From Hemibagrus wyckioides (taxonomy: Eukaryota > Chordata > Actinopteri > Siluriformes > Bagridae), in contig NC_080717.1 of assembly GCF_019097595.1 (NCBI RefSeq), positions 16,681,336 through 16,745,335 on the forward strand: DNA of 64,000 nt. Reading direction: 5' to 3'. Under the pieces are notes generated by a model that saw only the letters and a list, made by a program, of their open reading frames with translations, made no database searches and was not told the DNA's origin. Made by a program: the position numbers and the translations under genes. Below, one piece after another: positions 1-12,585 of this stretch; positions within the stretch are counted from its first letter, which is position 1, and each line of letters starts with the position of its first letter.

Positions 1-489
1 CACATCATATCACATCAGCTAGCTGACTAGCTAGGTTGACTTCTTGTTCATTCCCGTTGAAGTTGCTTTGGGTAAAATTGGCATCACTTCATACTTTTTA
101 TCTTTATCTACTAAGCTTTCTTATTTTAAGACAAAAGTTATATTTTTGAATAGTTTCATTTGCCATGTCTGCTGAGGCCGTTAACACTACTGTAGTAGCC
201 ATGTGGAAGTTTACCTGGCATTAGTGGAACTGTTGTATAAAAAGTGAAAAAGCTCTGGCCAATTAAGAATGATATGCATTCAAAATATTATGGATGATTT
301 AAATATCAAAAGATTTAAGAAGATTTATTAACATATGAATTGCTTGTTATTTTGCTTTATTTATGAATAAAGATTATGAACAGCTTCATATGCTGCAACA
401 AAACAGATAATTTTGATCACTTTTTTACAATGACATTGTTTTTTTGTGTGCGTGCGCGTTCAATAATAGAAAATGATTTCTTCTTACAG

Positions 490-3400
490 GGTGAACAACT
501 GCGTGGGCTTTTCAAACTACAAGTTTTTCACACTTTTTCTTGCATACTCGTTGCTCTACTGCCTGTTTATCACTGCGACAGACCTGCAGTACTTCATTCA
601 GTTTTGGACTGTAAGTATACGTGTATAAGTATTTCTTCTTCATGATGTGATTCAGTTCAGTTCAGTTAAGCTCAAAACAATTCTGATGCTGTTCATATTA
701 AAAAAATCTCTTAAAGCAAATGATGGTGTTCAAATCTTATACAGAATGCATGCAGAGAAGGTCTTTTACTATTCGCTCTTAACTCCAGTATTTTGGAAAA
801 GTGGTGTTCAGAACACCTTGCATTGTCTTAGTGTTAATGATGCTTGTTTTTATCTTCCTGCATTTGTATTTTCCTGGAAGGTGGACGGTAAAACACATGA
901 ACGACTTAAACAATACTGGGTAGGAGTTACTGGGTCGAACAGTCAATGACTGATTGAGCTTCTGATAAGCTCCTGTAGTGGCTTTAGCTGCAGACCCTTT
1001 AGAGAAGTGTAGAGTCACTACTGTAGTAATTGTTAGTCAATATGGACCGCTGTGTTAACTGTTGAAATAGGAATTTGGTGTGTTTAGTTTTGTTGCTCAA
1101 TCTTAGTTTCCATAAGCTTTTACTCCTTTTTGCTAAATCCATAAGTTGTGGTTTGTGCTGTGATTGAGATTCCTTTTTAGGGTTTCATGTCTTTTCTCAG
1201 AACGGCCTGCCAGATACTCAAGCCAAGTTCCATATCATGTTCCTGTTCTTTGCCGCCTCCATGTTCTCAGTTAGCCTGGCTTCTCTGTTTGCTTATCACT
1301 GCTGGCTAATTTGCAAAAATAGATCCACCTTGGGTAAGTGACTTGACCTTAAACTTCAAATCATCAAATGTTTTTCTCAAATAGCTGTTGATGACCTTGA
1401 AATCTTTTGAGAATTGATTGCTTTCCTATCTGCTGAAATCTACTTACATGTGCTGTTTATCGGGTGTTATTGTTTAATTTTACTGATATGCAAAGACTAA
1501 ATAGGTTATAATAGTCATTTTAGAAGCATTTACACTCTAAAACAAATAATAGAATCTTTATCTATATATCTTTATATCTATTTAATAGAATAATCTTTAA
1601 TAGAATATACACCGATCGGGCATAACATTCTGAGCAGTGACAGGTGAAGTGAATAACACTGATTTATCTCCTCATCATGGCACCTGTTAGTGGGTGGGAT
1701 ATATTAGGCAGTAAGTGAACATTTTGTCTTAAAGTTGATGTGTTAGAAGCAGGAAAAATGGGCAAGTGTAAGGATTTGAGCGAGTGGATAGATAACTGGA
1801 TCAGAGCATCTCCAAAACTGCAGCTGTTGTGGGGTGTTCCTGCTCTGCAGTGGTCAGTATCTATCAAATATGGTCCAAGGAAGGAACAGTGTTGAACCAG
1901 CGACAGGGGCATGGATGGCCAAGTCTCATTGATGTACATGGGGAATGAAGCCTGGCCCGTGTGATCCAATCTAACAGACGAGCTACTGCTGCTCAAATTG
2001 CTGAAGAAGTTAATTCTGGTTTTGATAGAAAGGTGGCAGAATACACAGTGCATCACAGTTTGTTGCGTATGGGGCTGCATAGGCACAGACCAGTCAGGGT
2101 TCCCATGCTAACCCCTGTGTACTGCCAAATGTGCCAACAATGGGCACGAGAGCATCAGAACTGGACCATGGAGCAATGAAAGAAGGTGGCCTGATGGTCT
2201 GATGAATCACGTTTTCTCACTTGAATGGCCATGACACCAGGATGCACTATGGGAAGAAGGCCAGCTGGCAGAGGCCGTGTCATGCTTTGGGCAATGTTCT
2301 GCTGGAAAACCTTGGGTCCTGCCATCCATGTGGTTGTTACTCCAAGTGGATGCAGACCATGTACACCCTTTCATGGAAACAGTATTCCCTGATAGCTGCA
2401 GCCTCTTTCAGAAGGATAATGCACTGTGCCACAAAGCAAAAGTGGTTCAGGAATGGTTTGTTGAGCACAGCAACGAGTTTGAGGCATTGACTTGGCCTCC
2501 AAATTCCCCAGATCTCAATCCAATCGAGTATCTGTGGGATGTGCTGGACAAACAAGTCCAATCTTGGTGCCAGATACCACAAAATACCCTCAGGCATCTA
2601 GTGGAGTTCATCCCTCGATGGGTCAGGGCTGCTTTGTCCAACACAATATTAGGCAGAATGGTCATAATGTGGTCATAATGTCATGCCTGATCAGTTTATA
2701 TTTGAAGATATTTTCATACTTTTGCTCAAGTTTGGACCCGAGATTGAATCGTAGATTATTTATTTGAGGTGACATCACAGGTTTCTTTACACAATGGTAA
2801 ATTCCATCTGAATAATACCTCAGGTGTACAATTTATGTAAATTTTCTGTGTTTGGTTAACTTAAATATTAGTAGCAGTTTGGATGAAGTCTTTCAGTTAA
2901 AGCTACTTGCTTATAAATGAATAATAATTGTTGTTGATGGGTTTGCCTTTTTAATTTCTGCACTCAGTTTATCTAGAAGACCTTATATTCTATCTTCGGA
3001 CCTCAGCATATCATTTCCTGCCACTGAGAATCAGGAAGTGGTTGCATTTTCTGTGGAACATACACTATATTGCCAAAAGTATTCGCTCACCCATCCAAAT
3101 AATCAGAATCAGGTGTTCCAATCACTTCCATGGCCACAGGTTTATAAAATCAAGCACCTAGGCATGCAGACTGTTTTTACAAACATTTGTGAAAGAATGG
3201 GTCGCTCTCAGGAGCTCAGTGAATTCCAGCATGGAACTGTGATAGAATGCCACCTGTGCAACAAATCCAGTCGTGAAATTTCCTCACTCCTAAATATTCC
3301 ACAGTCAACTGTCAGCTGGGAACGACAGCAACTCAGCCACGAAGTGGTAGGCCACGTAAACTGACGGAGCGGGGTCAGCGGATGCTGAGGCGCATAGTGC

Positions 3401-6400
3401 GAAGAGGTCGCCAACTTTCTGCAGAGTCAATCGCTACAGACCTCGAAACTTCATGTGGCCTTCAGATTAGCTCAAGAACAGTGCGCAGAGAGCTTCATGG
3501 AATGGGTTTCCATGGCCGAGCAGCTGCATCCAAGCCATACATCACCAAGTGCAATGCAAAGCGTCGGATGCAGTGGTGTAAAGCACGCCGCCACTGGACT
3601 CTAGAGCAGTGGAGACGCGTTCTCTGGAGTGACGAATCGCGCTTCTCCATCTGGCAATCTGATGGACGAGTCTGGGTTTGGCGGTTGCCAGGAGAACGGT
3701 ACTTGTCTGACTGCATTGTGCCAAGTGTAAAGTTTGGTGGAGGGGGGATTATGGTGTGGGGTTGTTTTTCAGGAGCTGGGCTTGGCCCCTTAGTTCCAGT
3801 GAAAGGAACTCTGAATGCTTCAGCATACCAAGACATTTTGGACAATTCCATGCTCCCAACTTTGTGGGAACAGTTTGGAGCTGGCTCCTTCCTCTTCCAA
3901 CATGACTGTGCACCAGTGCACAAAGCAAGGTCCATAAAGACATGGATGACAGAGTCTGGTGTGGATGAACTTGCCTGGCCTGCACAGAGTCCTGACCTCA
4001 ACCCGACACCTTTGGGATGAATTAGAGCAGAGACTGAGAGCCAGGCCTTCTCGTCCAACATCAGTGTGTGACCTCACAAATGCGCTTCTGGAAGAATGGT
4101 CAAAAATTCCCATAAACACACTCCTAAACCTTGTGGACAGCCTTCCCAGAAGAGTTGAAGCTGTTATAGCTGCAAAGGGCGGACCGACGTCATATTGAAC
4201 CCTATGGATTAGGAATGGGATGTCACTTAAGTTCATATGCGAGTCAAGGCAGGTGAGCGAATACTTTTGGCAATATAGTGTACTTTAGGCTCCTAGACCA
4301 CTTTCCCCCCAGTTTTTAGTTTAGTGATGGTTCTCAGGATGGCACTTGTTTCTGAAAAAAAAATAAAGCTTTTGACACATGACCACATGAACACACCACA
4401 ATGTAAACAGACAGAGTATAGAAAAATAAGTGCAAACATAAAACATTTAATGCCTCTTAATGATGGGCTTATAGAACTGCATACAGTGGGTCTTTAAGAT
4501 GCTTCTCAAACACCAGTAGAGTTTTTAAGCTACTCGGAAATTATTATGTATTACAGACATCGCAGTTCTTAGGCTAACTCAATCCCTCAGGCCTCAAAGT
4601 GGCCATCTAACAATTTGAGCCAATAAAGTATTTAAATGGCCCTTGATGATGGTGATAATTTGTTAGGGGAGGTCAGTAAGGGAATGTTAAATATCAGTAT
4701 TAGAACACAGCTGCTGTTATAAAGTTTGGATTAAGGGATTAAAATAGAGACAGTGATGGATGTCTGCTGTTGACTGCTGCCTTACATATAGACATAGTGG
4801 CAGTGATAATAAACGTTAAATTTGTCGATCTGCATTTATTTCTCATATATAAGGTTATTTTTAATCTACTTCCCCAAAATAACTTCCATCCTCAGAGGTC
4901 TTCCGTGCACCTGCCTTCCTTCATGGAGCTGAAAAAAACGGCTTCAGTCTCGGAGTAAGCAAAAATTTCTGCCAGGTCTTTGGGGATGAAAAGAAATATT
5001 GGCTTCTGCCTGTGTTTTCCAGGTATTTCAGTTTGCACATTCTCACTGCACATATTACTTGAGTGAGGAAGATTCTAAATCATATTGGCTTTATTTGTGG
5101 TGAATTTAGCCAAGGCGATGGATGCTCCTTCCCCACGTGTCTCGTGAACCCTGACCCAGAACAGCCTGCCTCACCATCTGGACATGCTGTCAAAAGGTCC
5201 ATGTCTTTGTATAAATGATCAAGATCAGTGGATTGTTTATTGTGACTCAGTGGATTGTTTATTGCTATTTTTGACTTTCATTTTAATGTAAAGACATGTG
5301 CTTTACAAAACAAGATCTTCAAGTAGAACGTGCAGACCAGATATTTCTGTTTCTGTTTTATTTTATTTCTGTTCTATTTAAAATACATTTGAATACAGCA
5401 GTGCACAATCTACACCCACCCAGTTAGTTACACTGTTTCTATATCGTTCAAAAATGTATTCTTGTCTCATCTTTTTGTTGATTGATAGTGATGGAGAAAC
5501 CCATCAATTTCCCTCTAAACCTCTGAGAGAATCTCAAAGCCGACTGCTGAGCAATGGACAGACCTGGACTGAGAATGATGAGGCGGAGGAACAAGACAGA
5601 GAAGGTGGGATTGGTGGTTTTATTTATTTATTTATTTTTTGGAAAAGCAGAGCCTAAATTTGGGGACCTGAGCAAGTGCTGGTACTCAGAGATACTACAA
5701 GCAACCAGCAGTATGAATAATACAAGTCAAAAAAGCTTGCATTAAAGTTGCAAGTAAATAATAGTTCTAAACGTCATGATTATTGCCACCATCTAGAAAA
5801 AAATAATATATATAAAAAAAGTAACTAAAACTGAGTTACCTGTTTTTGTTCTCTGAAAAATCTTGTTTTCAAAATGGTTGGCATCTGTACAATTAATATT
5901 TGGTGAAGCCTCCTCTGGAGTACTGAGTTTCTGCAGCGATCAATATTCCCCTCTGAAAGTATTGGAACAGTAAGACCAAATCTTTGTTTTTGCTATATAC
6001 TGGAGTAATTTGGGTTTGAGATCAAAATAGTTTCTGCTTTCATTTGCTGACATTTACATCTAGATGCGTGTTTGGTCTACCCATTTTTCGAGTGATCAAA
6101 AATTTTGGATTGTGTGACTGACAGGGGTCTTGAAGAAACCCTTCAAAAACAAGTCACTGGCATCACCAACAACCTCCACAGGGCAGTGTTATAGAATAGA
6201 GAGCAGAAATACAGAGGCAGTACCACAAGATGAAGAATAAGAAAGTTTTGGAAAGGCCAATGTGTGAAGAACAAAACAAGGGTCTGATCATGATATAAAT
6301 CATACAAGCTTATCAATCAATGGTGGAGGCAGTGTCATGGCTTGGGCTTGCAGGTCTGCTTCACACTCACTAATCTTTATTGTTGGATGTTACTCATGAT

Positions 6401-7511
6401 GGTAGCAGCAGAATGAATTCATACATTTACAGAAACATTTTTTCTGCAAACGTAACAGAGGAATCCTTCCGGTTTAATTGTGAGGATTACATAGCAAGAC
6501 AATGAACCAAAGCACACGGCCAACACAACAAAGTACTTCATCAGGGGAAAGGTGGAAGGTTTTAAACTGGCCAAGTCAATCACCAGACCTTAACCCCAAC
6601 TAAGCAGCATTTCACCTCCTGAAGAACAGACTGAAAAGAGAAACCTCCAGAAACAAACAACAGCTGAAAGATGTTGTAGTGCAAGCCTGGAAAAGTATCA
6701 CGAAAAAAAAAGAAAGCAACAGTTTGACAGCAGGTCATCAGGTTGCAGTTATTGCAAACAAGATATGCAACCAAATTTAAGTGTTATTGTTCCTAATTCC
6801 ATCCATTTCTGTACTTTTTCACACCTAGAAATTGAGTGATCTGCCACTAGAGATGCAGTGAAAGCCGAAAATCTGATCTAATTAGATCATATTCATCTTT
6901 TGAGCTTAAACCCAAATACCTTCAGTCTATCAAAAAAAATGATAAGAATTGGCTTTGTAGTTCTAATACGTTTGGAAGGCGGTGTATGTGTTGATCATCT
7001 TGTTGAAAGGTTTGTTCAGAACTTGGACAGACAACCAGGTTTATCCATTACTGGCATCAATACAATCCACCTCCAAAGCAAAACACTTTAGTCTTGTACT
7101 TATATTTGCAGCTTTATATTGCTGTACCATGTTATAATATTTTTAATAGCAATAGATTTGGATGTAAAACATATAATAAAACCTAGATAACACAAATAAT
7201 AACTTTATAAATCTTAATCTAGGTCAAGCCACCAGCTCACCACAAGTATAAATGAGGGTGGTTTATATTGAAACAAAGTGTGTTTTGTTGTCACTATTCT
7301 CATATGATTCGGCGCTTTGAGCATTTGTACTGCATGTGATGTTATGAAGGAAATGTTTGTGGTGTTTGTAGACTGATCAGCTGATCTTATGACCGATTCC
7401 ACGGCACATAGAAACCTAGCAGACTGTAGAATGGTTTTTAATGCTTCTTTATTTATTTGTGTTTTTTCAGGAGCAAGCAACCCGGCCATGACTATAGAGA
7501 AAGAAACATAG
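490..7511 (+). CDS. zdhhc2: zdhhc2, palmitoyltransferase, C-terminal part (six exons)
   Basis: Palmitoyltransferase ZDHHC2 (EC 2.3.1.225) attaches palmitate to cysteines of membrane proteins. Only the last 207 codons lie in the window; the DHHC catalytic exons are upstream of base 1. Coding exons are 490-610, 1201-1333, 4896-5022, 5110-5196, 5489-5604 and 7471-7511, with GT-AG junctions and continuous phase. Visible parts: the segment just after the DHHC domain ([13 protein letters not shown]), two membrane helices ([30 protein letters not shown]), the S-T-L-E form of the TTxE motif across the 1333/4896 junction, a PaCCT-like stretch ([20 protein letters not shown]) and a polar tail ending [15 protein letters not shown] and [11 protein letters not shown] fit ZDHHC2 better than its paralogue ZDHHC20, and synteny with cnot7 agrees. 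Introns hold Tc1-type transposons on the same strand. Confidence 0.93.
1608..2698 (+). mobile_element. Tc1/mariner-like transposon, degenerate (family A)
   Basis: Terminal inverted repeats start TACACCGATC on the left and, read inward, TAAACTGATC on the right. TA dinucleotides at 1606-1607 and 2699-2700 fit the Tc1 target duplication. The transposase is broken: a helix-turn-helix piece reads 1961-2179 and stops, WSDES-like sequence follows out of frame near 2190-2215, and the C-terminal catalytic part is open at 2277-2678 with [10 protein letters not shown] (second Asp) and [12 protein letters not shown] (Glu). Stops and frameshifts make it non-autonomous. It lies in zdhhc2 intron 1333-4896, same strand as the gene. 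Relics of the same family occur at 14285-14520 and, antisense, at 17536-18166. Confidence 0.85.
3063..4280 (+). mobile_element. Tc1-like transposon with perfect 29-bp inverted repeats (family B)
   Basis: The first and last 29 bases are exact reverse complements (starting CACTATATTGCCAAAAGTAT), bounded by TA at 3061-3062 and 4281-4282. Length is about 1.22 kb, within the usual 1.2-1.6 kb for Tc1 elements. It encodes a transposase pseudogene on the same strand. It sits in the same zdhhc2 intron as family A, 365 bp downstream. The perfect ends suggest a relatively recent insertion although the coding region is dead. Confidence 0.92.
3197..4198 (+). pseudogene. Tc1-like transposase, two frameshifts
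   Basis: Starts at ATG 3197 ([20 protein letters not shown]) in frame 2, moves to frame 1 in the 3330-3380 stretch, then back to frame 2 near 4007. N-terminal helix-turn-helix DNA-binding region, then the DDE core: WSDES (first Asp, near 3629), [10 protein letters not shown] (second Asp, near 3900) and SPDLNP (near 3990). The family consensus continues NPIE-HLWDELE; here the sequence runs NP-T into HLWDELE with about five bases missing, so the codon for the catalytic Glu is gone and the frame changes at the same point. This copy cannot catalyse transposition. Confidence 0.9.
5930..6800 (+). mobile_element. Tc1-like transposon relic
   Basis: Decayed element in the last zdhhc2 intron. Recognisable pieces are a left-end-like stretch near 5955-6010 (AGTATTGGAACAGTAAG...), a GGGG-type box near 6320-6350, [13 protein letters not shown] sequence near 6500-6530 (second catalytic Asp) and SPDLNP at about 6580-6597. 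Many stops in all frames. The right boundary is not clear; I stop it after the last transposase-like codons. Confidence 0.65.
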
Positions 7512-9318
7512 TTTGGTGTCATTGCTGACTTGTTTAATGAAACAAGGTTTGTTTGTTTTTTTTCATGTTTTATACTGTTTATGAAAAATGACAGTTGTCA
7601 ACAAAATAAGCAAATAAAAATTTCTTTCCATGATCTCAGAGCATGCAAGAAACGTAATGTCAACAAAATAGAATTTCATCATTTGCATAATATTTAAATT
7701 AATAGACAGTGGGATCAAAAAGTCTAAGCGTGCAAGAGAAAATGCTTGTTCTTCTTATTTAATAAAAGAGTTTTTTAGCTTTAATAAATGTTGTGCAAAA
7801 CCTTATGATATTATTAGATCAAATCCATCAGTGTTGAATGAACACTTGCTTCAGTGGAAATTATTCACGAGGAAAATCTGACCTTTTGTACAAAGCAGTT
7901 AACTTGGTCGATATCACGCATTTGTTTACGAGAAATAAAAGATGAAGTAGTGCAGAATCTTAAATATTAAATGTTCAAGATATTGAACATTTACTGGGTT
8001 TTAATATCTCAGATTTTCAGTTTTCTCTTAGACTTTTGGAACCCTTTATACATTTGGGGCCTTTCTCACTTTCTTTATCAGATCCCTTTGTGGTCCTGTG
8101 TGTTTTCTGTGGAACAATGAAGACACTTCTTTGTGCTGCAGGGAGGCTTCTGCTACAGGAAACGGCCACTGTCCAGTGGGTTTCCATGTAATTGCTTGAA
8201 CAAGGTGCTTCTTATTAAAAGCTGACTTTGCAGTGTTACCAGAGTGTCTATAATCATTAGGACCTCTACAGTCTTTTCTACAAAGGATGAAGACTTTGTG
8301 TGTATATTGTGCCTAAATCAACACAGAAAAAGGTGCACTCTGAGTTACATCAAATAATCACTTGATGACTAACAGCTAATGCCTTGTTTATACCTTGTGA
8401 ACTCGAACTTGAATATGACTTTGGGGTGAAACGTCGTGGTTTTGTGCATGCTGTGTGGTGCATATGTATGTTACTGAAAGTTACAAAGAAAACCGAGGAA
8501 TTCTTAATGCCTAATCGGTGTCATGAGTTGCTGACAAAATGTAGCAAAGTCCAATCAAATGGCACTTTTTTACGCTTCAGTTGTTGCATGTTTAGGCAGA
8601 TGTTTGTATTTTTAATGATGTGCACATTATGATGATATGCTGTTTCACTGGCCATGTGCATCATTCGTCATTCTGAAACCCTTCAACAGAGAAAATGTGT
8701 CGCAGTGTTGAGATATTTCATTCAAGTTTTCACTTACTGTAACATGAACACACTACATTTTTTGTGCCGGACTATACAAACTGGTTTTAAATCCAAGCCA
8801 CTAAAGGAATTAAAGTACACATGAAACCAGTGAAATGATTTCCCCCTCATAAGCACAGAAAGAGAATATGTTCGCTCTTTTGCACTTCAGATGAGTCAAT
8901 ATGTGAATGCGTTTCAAGCTGCTTGCACTTTTTGGTCAGTGTAATTAACAGTGCAACGCATTAAGAATAATGTCTGAAAATGTTGATTTGTTTTGATTTT
9001 GCGGTTACTGTAAATGGTTAAAAGAATTCACTTGTTTCTTTTAGAAAAACAACCAAAAATGAGGTCTGGCGTGTTGAGATGAGCATTTATATAACTGTAT
9101 GTACAAACCCATATATGATGCGTGTGGACACCGTTTGAAATCTGTTTATACAATTACCGAATCATATGCAAAAGAGTTTTGTGTTTTTTTGGCACCAACT
9201 TATAACAGTGTGTCTATTGTGAAAATATGGTTTTTTTTGGTGCATGAAAAACATGCGATGTTCCACATTTCTGAAGAGCAGAGAATCTGTTTTGTGTCTC
9301 AATATCTTGTTCTGCACA

Positions 9319-9475
9319 TACAGTGGCCTCCAGAATTATTGGCACCTTTCTTAAAAATAATTGAGACCCAATTTTTATCTTTGTTCCAAAAAAAAAAAAA
9401 AAAAAAAAAGGCTAATAATTTACAACTGTGGTATATTCTCACAAATATAAATAATATGGCGGAAGATTATTGACA
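9319..9475. mobile_element. Short Tc1-type miniature element (ends only)
   Basis: Begins with CAGTGGCCTCCAGAATTATT, close to the family D end at 18654, and finishes with a reverse-complement-like ATTATTGACACCCCT. Between them is a poly-A run and AT-rich filler with no transposase. Looks like an internally deleted, non-autonomous copy. Confidence 0.5.
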
Positions 9476-9499
9476 CCCCTAATGAATACTGTGTGTGTG

Positions 9500-9507
9500 T
9501 ATGTATG

Positions 9508-9594
<87 letters not shown>

Positions 9595-9630
9595 TATATA
9601 TACAGTATATATACACACTATATATACAGT
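9500..9630. repeat. (TA)n microsatellite with TATACAC variants
   Basis: About 40 uninterrupted TA units from roughly 9508 to 9586, flanked by TATG and TATACACAC variants. Reading frames through it are repeat artefacts. A second TA block lies at about 10134-10183. Confidence 0.9.
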
Positions 9631-9641
9631 ATATATATACA

Positions 9642-10123
9642 CTACCAGTCAAAAGTTTGGACACACCTAATTCTAATGCTGAAGGCGGCTGAAATACACA
9701 ATGATGTCGTTTGAACAGTTGATATTGAGATGTCTGCTACTGATGCTCTGTAAAGCCTTCATAACAGCTCTAATCTGAGATGCTGTTAATTGGTGATTTC
9801 TGAGGCTGGTAACTCTAAATGAACTTCCCCTCTGCAGCAGAGGTAAGTTTTGGTCTTGCTTTACTGGGATGGTCTTCATGTGAGCCAGTTTCATCACGGT
9901 GCTTGATGAGTTTTGCAAATGCACTTGACAATACTGTTCTTGCAAGAACTATTCCAGAACACCTGACCTTCGTGTCTTAAAATAACAACTGACTGTTTTG
10001 TTGTCATTACATATGGATTATTTAAATCCATGTGTGTTATTTCATAGTTTTGAAATCTCCAGTATTATTCTAGAATGTAGAAAATAAATCCCTAAACAAA
10101 AAACATTGCATTAAAAGGTGCGT
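9642..10123 (-). mobile_element. Degenerate Tc1-like element, minus orientation
   Basis: Left end reads TACACTACCAGTCAAAAGTT, a terminal motif common to fish Tc1-type elements; the right end (near 10105-10123) retains only the inner part and has decayed. Minus-strand frame 9673-9945 contains SSFRVTSLRNHQLTASQIRA, a helix-turn-helix-like stretch as in transposase N-termini, with no catalytic core. Non-autonomous relic. Confidence 0.6.
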
Positions 10124-10152
10124 AGTGTGTGTGTATATATATACATACCCTA

Positions 10153-10184
<32 letters not shown>

Positions 10185-11562
10185 AGCTGCTTTTCTCTTC
10201 AGCCATGACCTGTTTCTAAATATGAGTGTGCACGTGTACAAATTTTTACTATGGGAAAAGAAGTATTTCCAACACAGAGGCAGATGATTGTTGCCCTTTA
10301 AAAATCATGTTATAGATATAAAATACATACGCAGTTTAAAAATACACTTAAGCACAACCGAGGCCATACAAAAAGTTTCTGCTGGAAAATTTCCAAGAAA
10401 TGAAACTGTAAGCACAGTCCCTCTCTACAATGAGGAAGATTGTGAAGGAAGAAAAAAAAGTTTTAGAATTGCAGTTTTGTTGATTCTTGTGGTTTTGAAG
10501 CATCAACAAAAACGTATTAAAGTAGCAGTTCCTGAGAGCATCTCACAACATGCAGCATCTGAGCTTCACCTATCACCATTGCCATCGTGAGCTGTGGTCA
10601 GGTGGAGGTGATGTTTTTGAGCTATTTTAAAGATGGAGGTCCAGGGCTCATTGAAGATTAATTGCATGACTTTTCATGCAATTGATTTCATGCATGAATT
10701 GCCGGGATTTTTCAGCTTAAAACCTGGTTGCCTCTTCCAGGAGGTTTATACTTGGTTTCAGTCAGATGACTAGCATAACATACTTCCAGATCAAGCTATG
10801 TAAAGCAATAGAACAAACACTGACTATCTCTTTGCTTACATGCACAAACTTAAAAATACAAAGGAGTTTCTGCATGGAGGACAAAGCTCCCTCTACAGCA
10901 GAAATAAGCTGCTCTCTCTCATGTAATAACTATAATTCTGGAGGGCACTGTCCATATTTTGAAACATTATTATTCACTTTGAACTATTGCTCATTGATTT
11001 GGGGTAATCATGTAATTTTACACCATAGTATTATGAAAATCAAGACCTGCCAAGAACTAAAAGTCTTGAAGTGTTTTCATGTGCCTGTTTATAATCATAA
11101 GACATGTAGTGTTTCAACACATTATTCACCAGCAGACTATGCTATACATTGTAATCCATGTTACGGCATAGTTTAGCTTCTGTTTCTTTGTTTCTGTTTC
11201 CCGAAACCATTTACTAAGCTGTACTGATTATGTTCAACATAAGCTACATGATTTTTGGTTTGACAGACTCATTTACTAACGATTTGCTTTTAAAATACAT
11301 ATATAAAGCCAGTGTTTTTGTACTGTACATGTTGTTACCTGCAGATTATATTAATACGACTCATATTAATATACTTGCATAGGTAATGATGACAGACCAA
11401 AGAAAACTGTCAAACACAGTGATTTGTTAAAATCCTCAAGGCTACGAGCAATTTCTGATGTACTGTGATTGAACGGAAGATTAATTTGCATGCACGTGTG
11501 AATGCAAAACAATACACCTAAAAGTGGCTCCCAATTTTGCAGATGATAGAAAATCTGAGGCC

Positions 11563-12585
11563 TTTATTTACAAAAGCTCTAAAAACAGTCACCTTTGTTA
11601 TTGCATATTCTTAACATGGACATTCTACACAAGTGAAGAAAATTAGCCAGGTGACATTCAACAGAAGAAAAGCAGTGTCCATGCAGTTCACACCTCTGTA
11701 AAAGCTCAGACCATGACTCGAACACAGCATTTATTCAAACGCTATCAGTACATGCAGCTGATCTACAACAGAGTCGTAAACACAAAACAAAACCCAAACA
11801 GCACAAAACACGCATGAATGAAAAACCAGTGCTACAAGTAAATCTAATTCCACTGACAGAGTACTTGAGTTGGTTAAGATTTTTTTAAGAAGCACAATGA
11901 ATAAAAGGCTTTGATTTTCTACTAAAATACTACAAAACCCTTTAAGTCACTTTTTAAAATGAAATGAAGACAGTCTTAATGCAGAAGAGGTGACCTCAGT
12001 TCAATTAAATAGTGGCAGTTATGCATCACTCTCCTATTTTGTGGTAAAACCTGTGTTAGCCCAACAAAAAAAGTAAAATCAGTGCAAGGCTTCACTCGTG
12101 CCATTAAGTGCCAGGATCTTCCGGTGTGTGACTGTCTCTCGCTCCATCTGTCTCAAGCTATTGCAGGATGTGAGATATCAACAGGTACTCCTTGGATCAG
12201 GGAACAACTGTACATGTAGGTAACTGGCATACTGTTTTTGTTGTAATAGTCTGTGCGCTACTCAACAAAGCATGTGAACGAATGCAATAAATTAATGATA
12301 AAAAAAACATAAAATATAGCTTAAGGCTGAGCTTTGCAGGGGAAAAATAAAACACCCATATTTTTTTCCTTGTCTCTTATGATAAAAGAGTAATGTTTTG
12401 TGAGAAAAGGTTAACGTAGAGAAGGCAACAAAGTGGAGGAAGTTTTTTAGCTTTTCATCTAAAACCAAGAGTCTCATTAGAGCTTTAAAGTGCAAATTCC
12501 TATTCAACGTCTCATGAAAAACTAAAAAACCCATGTTTTAAGCCCTGCAGGTGAAGTTCTTTATAGTGAGCTGGCTCTTGTTGTG
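11563..12585 (-). other. cnot7: cnot7 3' UTR
   Basis: Non-coding sequence downstream (minus strand) of the cnot7 stop. The plus-strand TTTATT at 11563-11568 is an AATAAA poly(A) signal on the minus strand and is the probable 3' end. No other gene is seen here. Confidence 0.55.

Larger units (their letters stand above)
7512..11562. other. zdhhc2 3' UTR and intergenic stretch to cnot7 3' end
   Basis: No supported coding exon. AATAAA-type signals follow the zdhhc2 stop (for example near 7612), so the 3' UTR probably covers the first part. The remainder contains a solo Tc1-type end at 9319-9475, TA repeats, a degenerate inverted-repeat element at 9642-10123 and otherwise unremarkable AT-rich sequence. 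Open frames such as 10766-11176 lack splice sites, codon bias or recognisable domains. Confidence 0.6.

Noticed and set aside
3495..4236. Two long minus-strand frames (188 and 138 codons)
   Set aside because: Antisense shadows of the family B Tc1 transposase.
490..5604. First gene could be zdhhc20 and not zdhhc2
   Set aside because: [31 protein letters not shown] and the terminal exon ending [10 protein letters not shown] fit ZDHHC2, and the neighbours are those of ZDHHC2.
8142..8200. Alternative last exon of zdhhc2 after TGTGCTGCAG
   Set aside because: It would be in phase, but gives a tail unlike the family; the exon at 7471-7511 fits both phase and the conserved SNPA-type ending.
10766..11176. 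136-codon frame with LNYCSLIWGN, faintly like a LINE reverse transcriptase C-terminus
   Set aside because: One short resemblance only; no other RT motifs, no endonuclease and no 3' tail structure.
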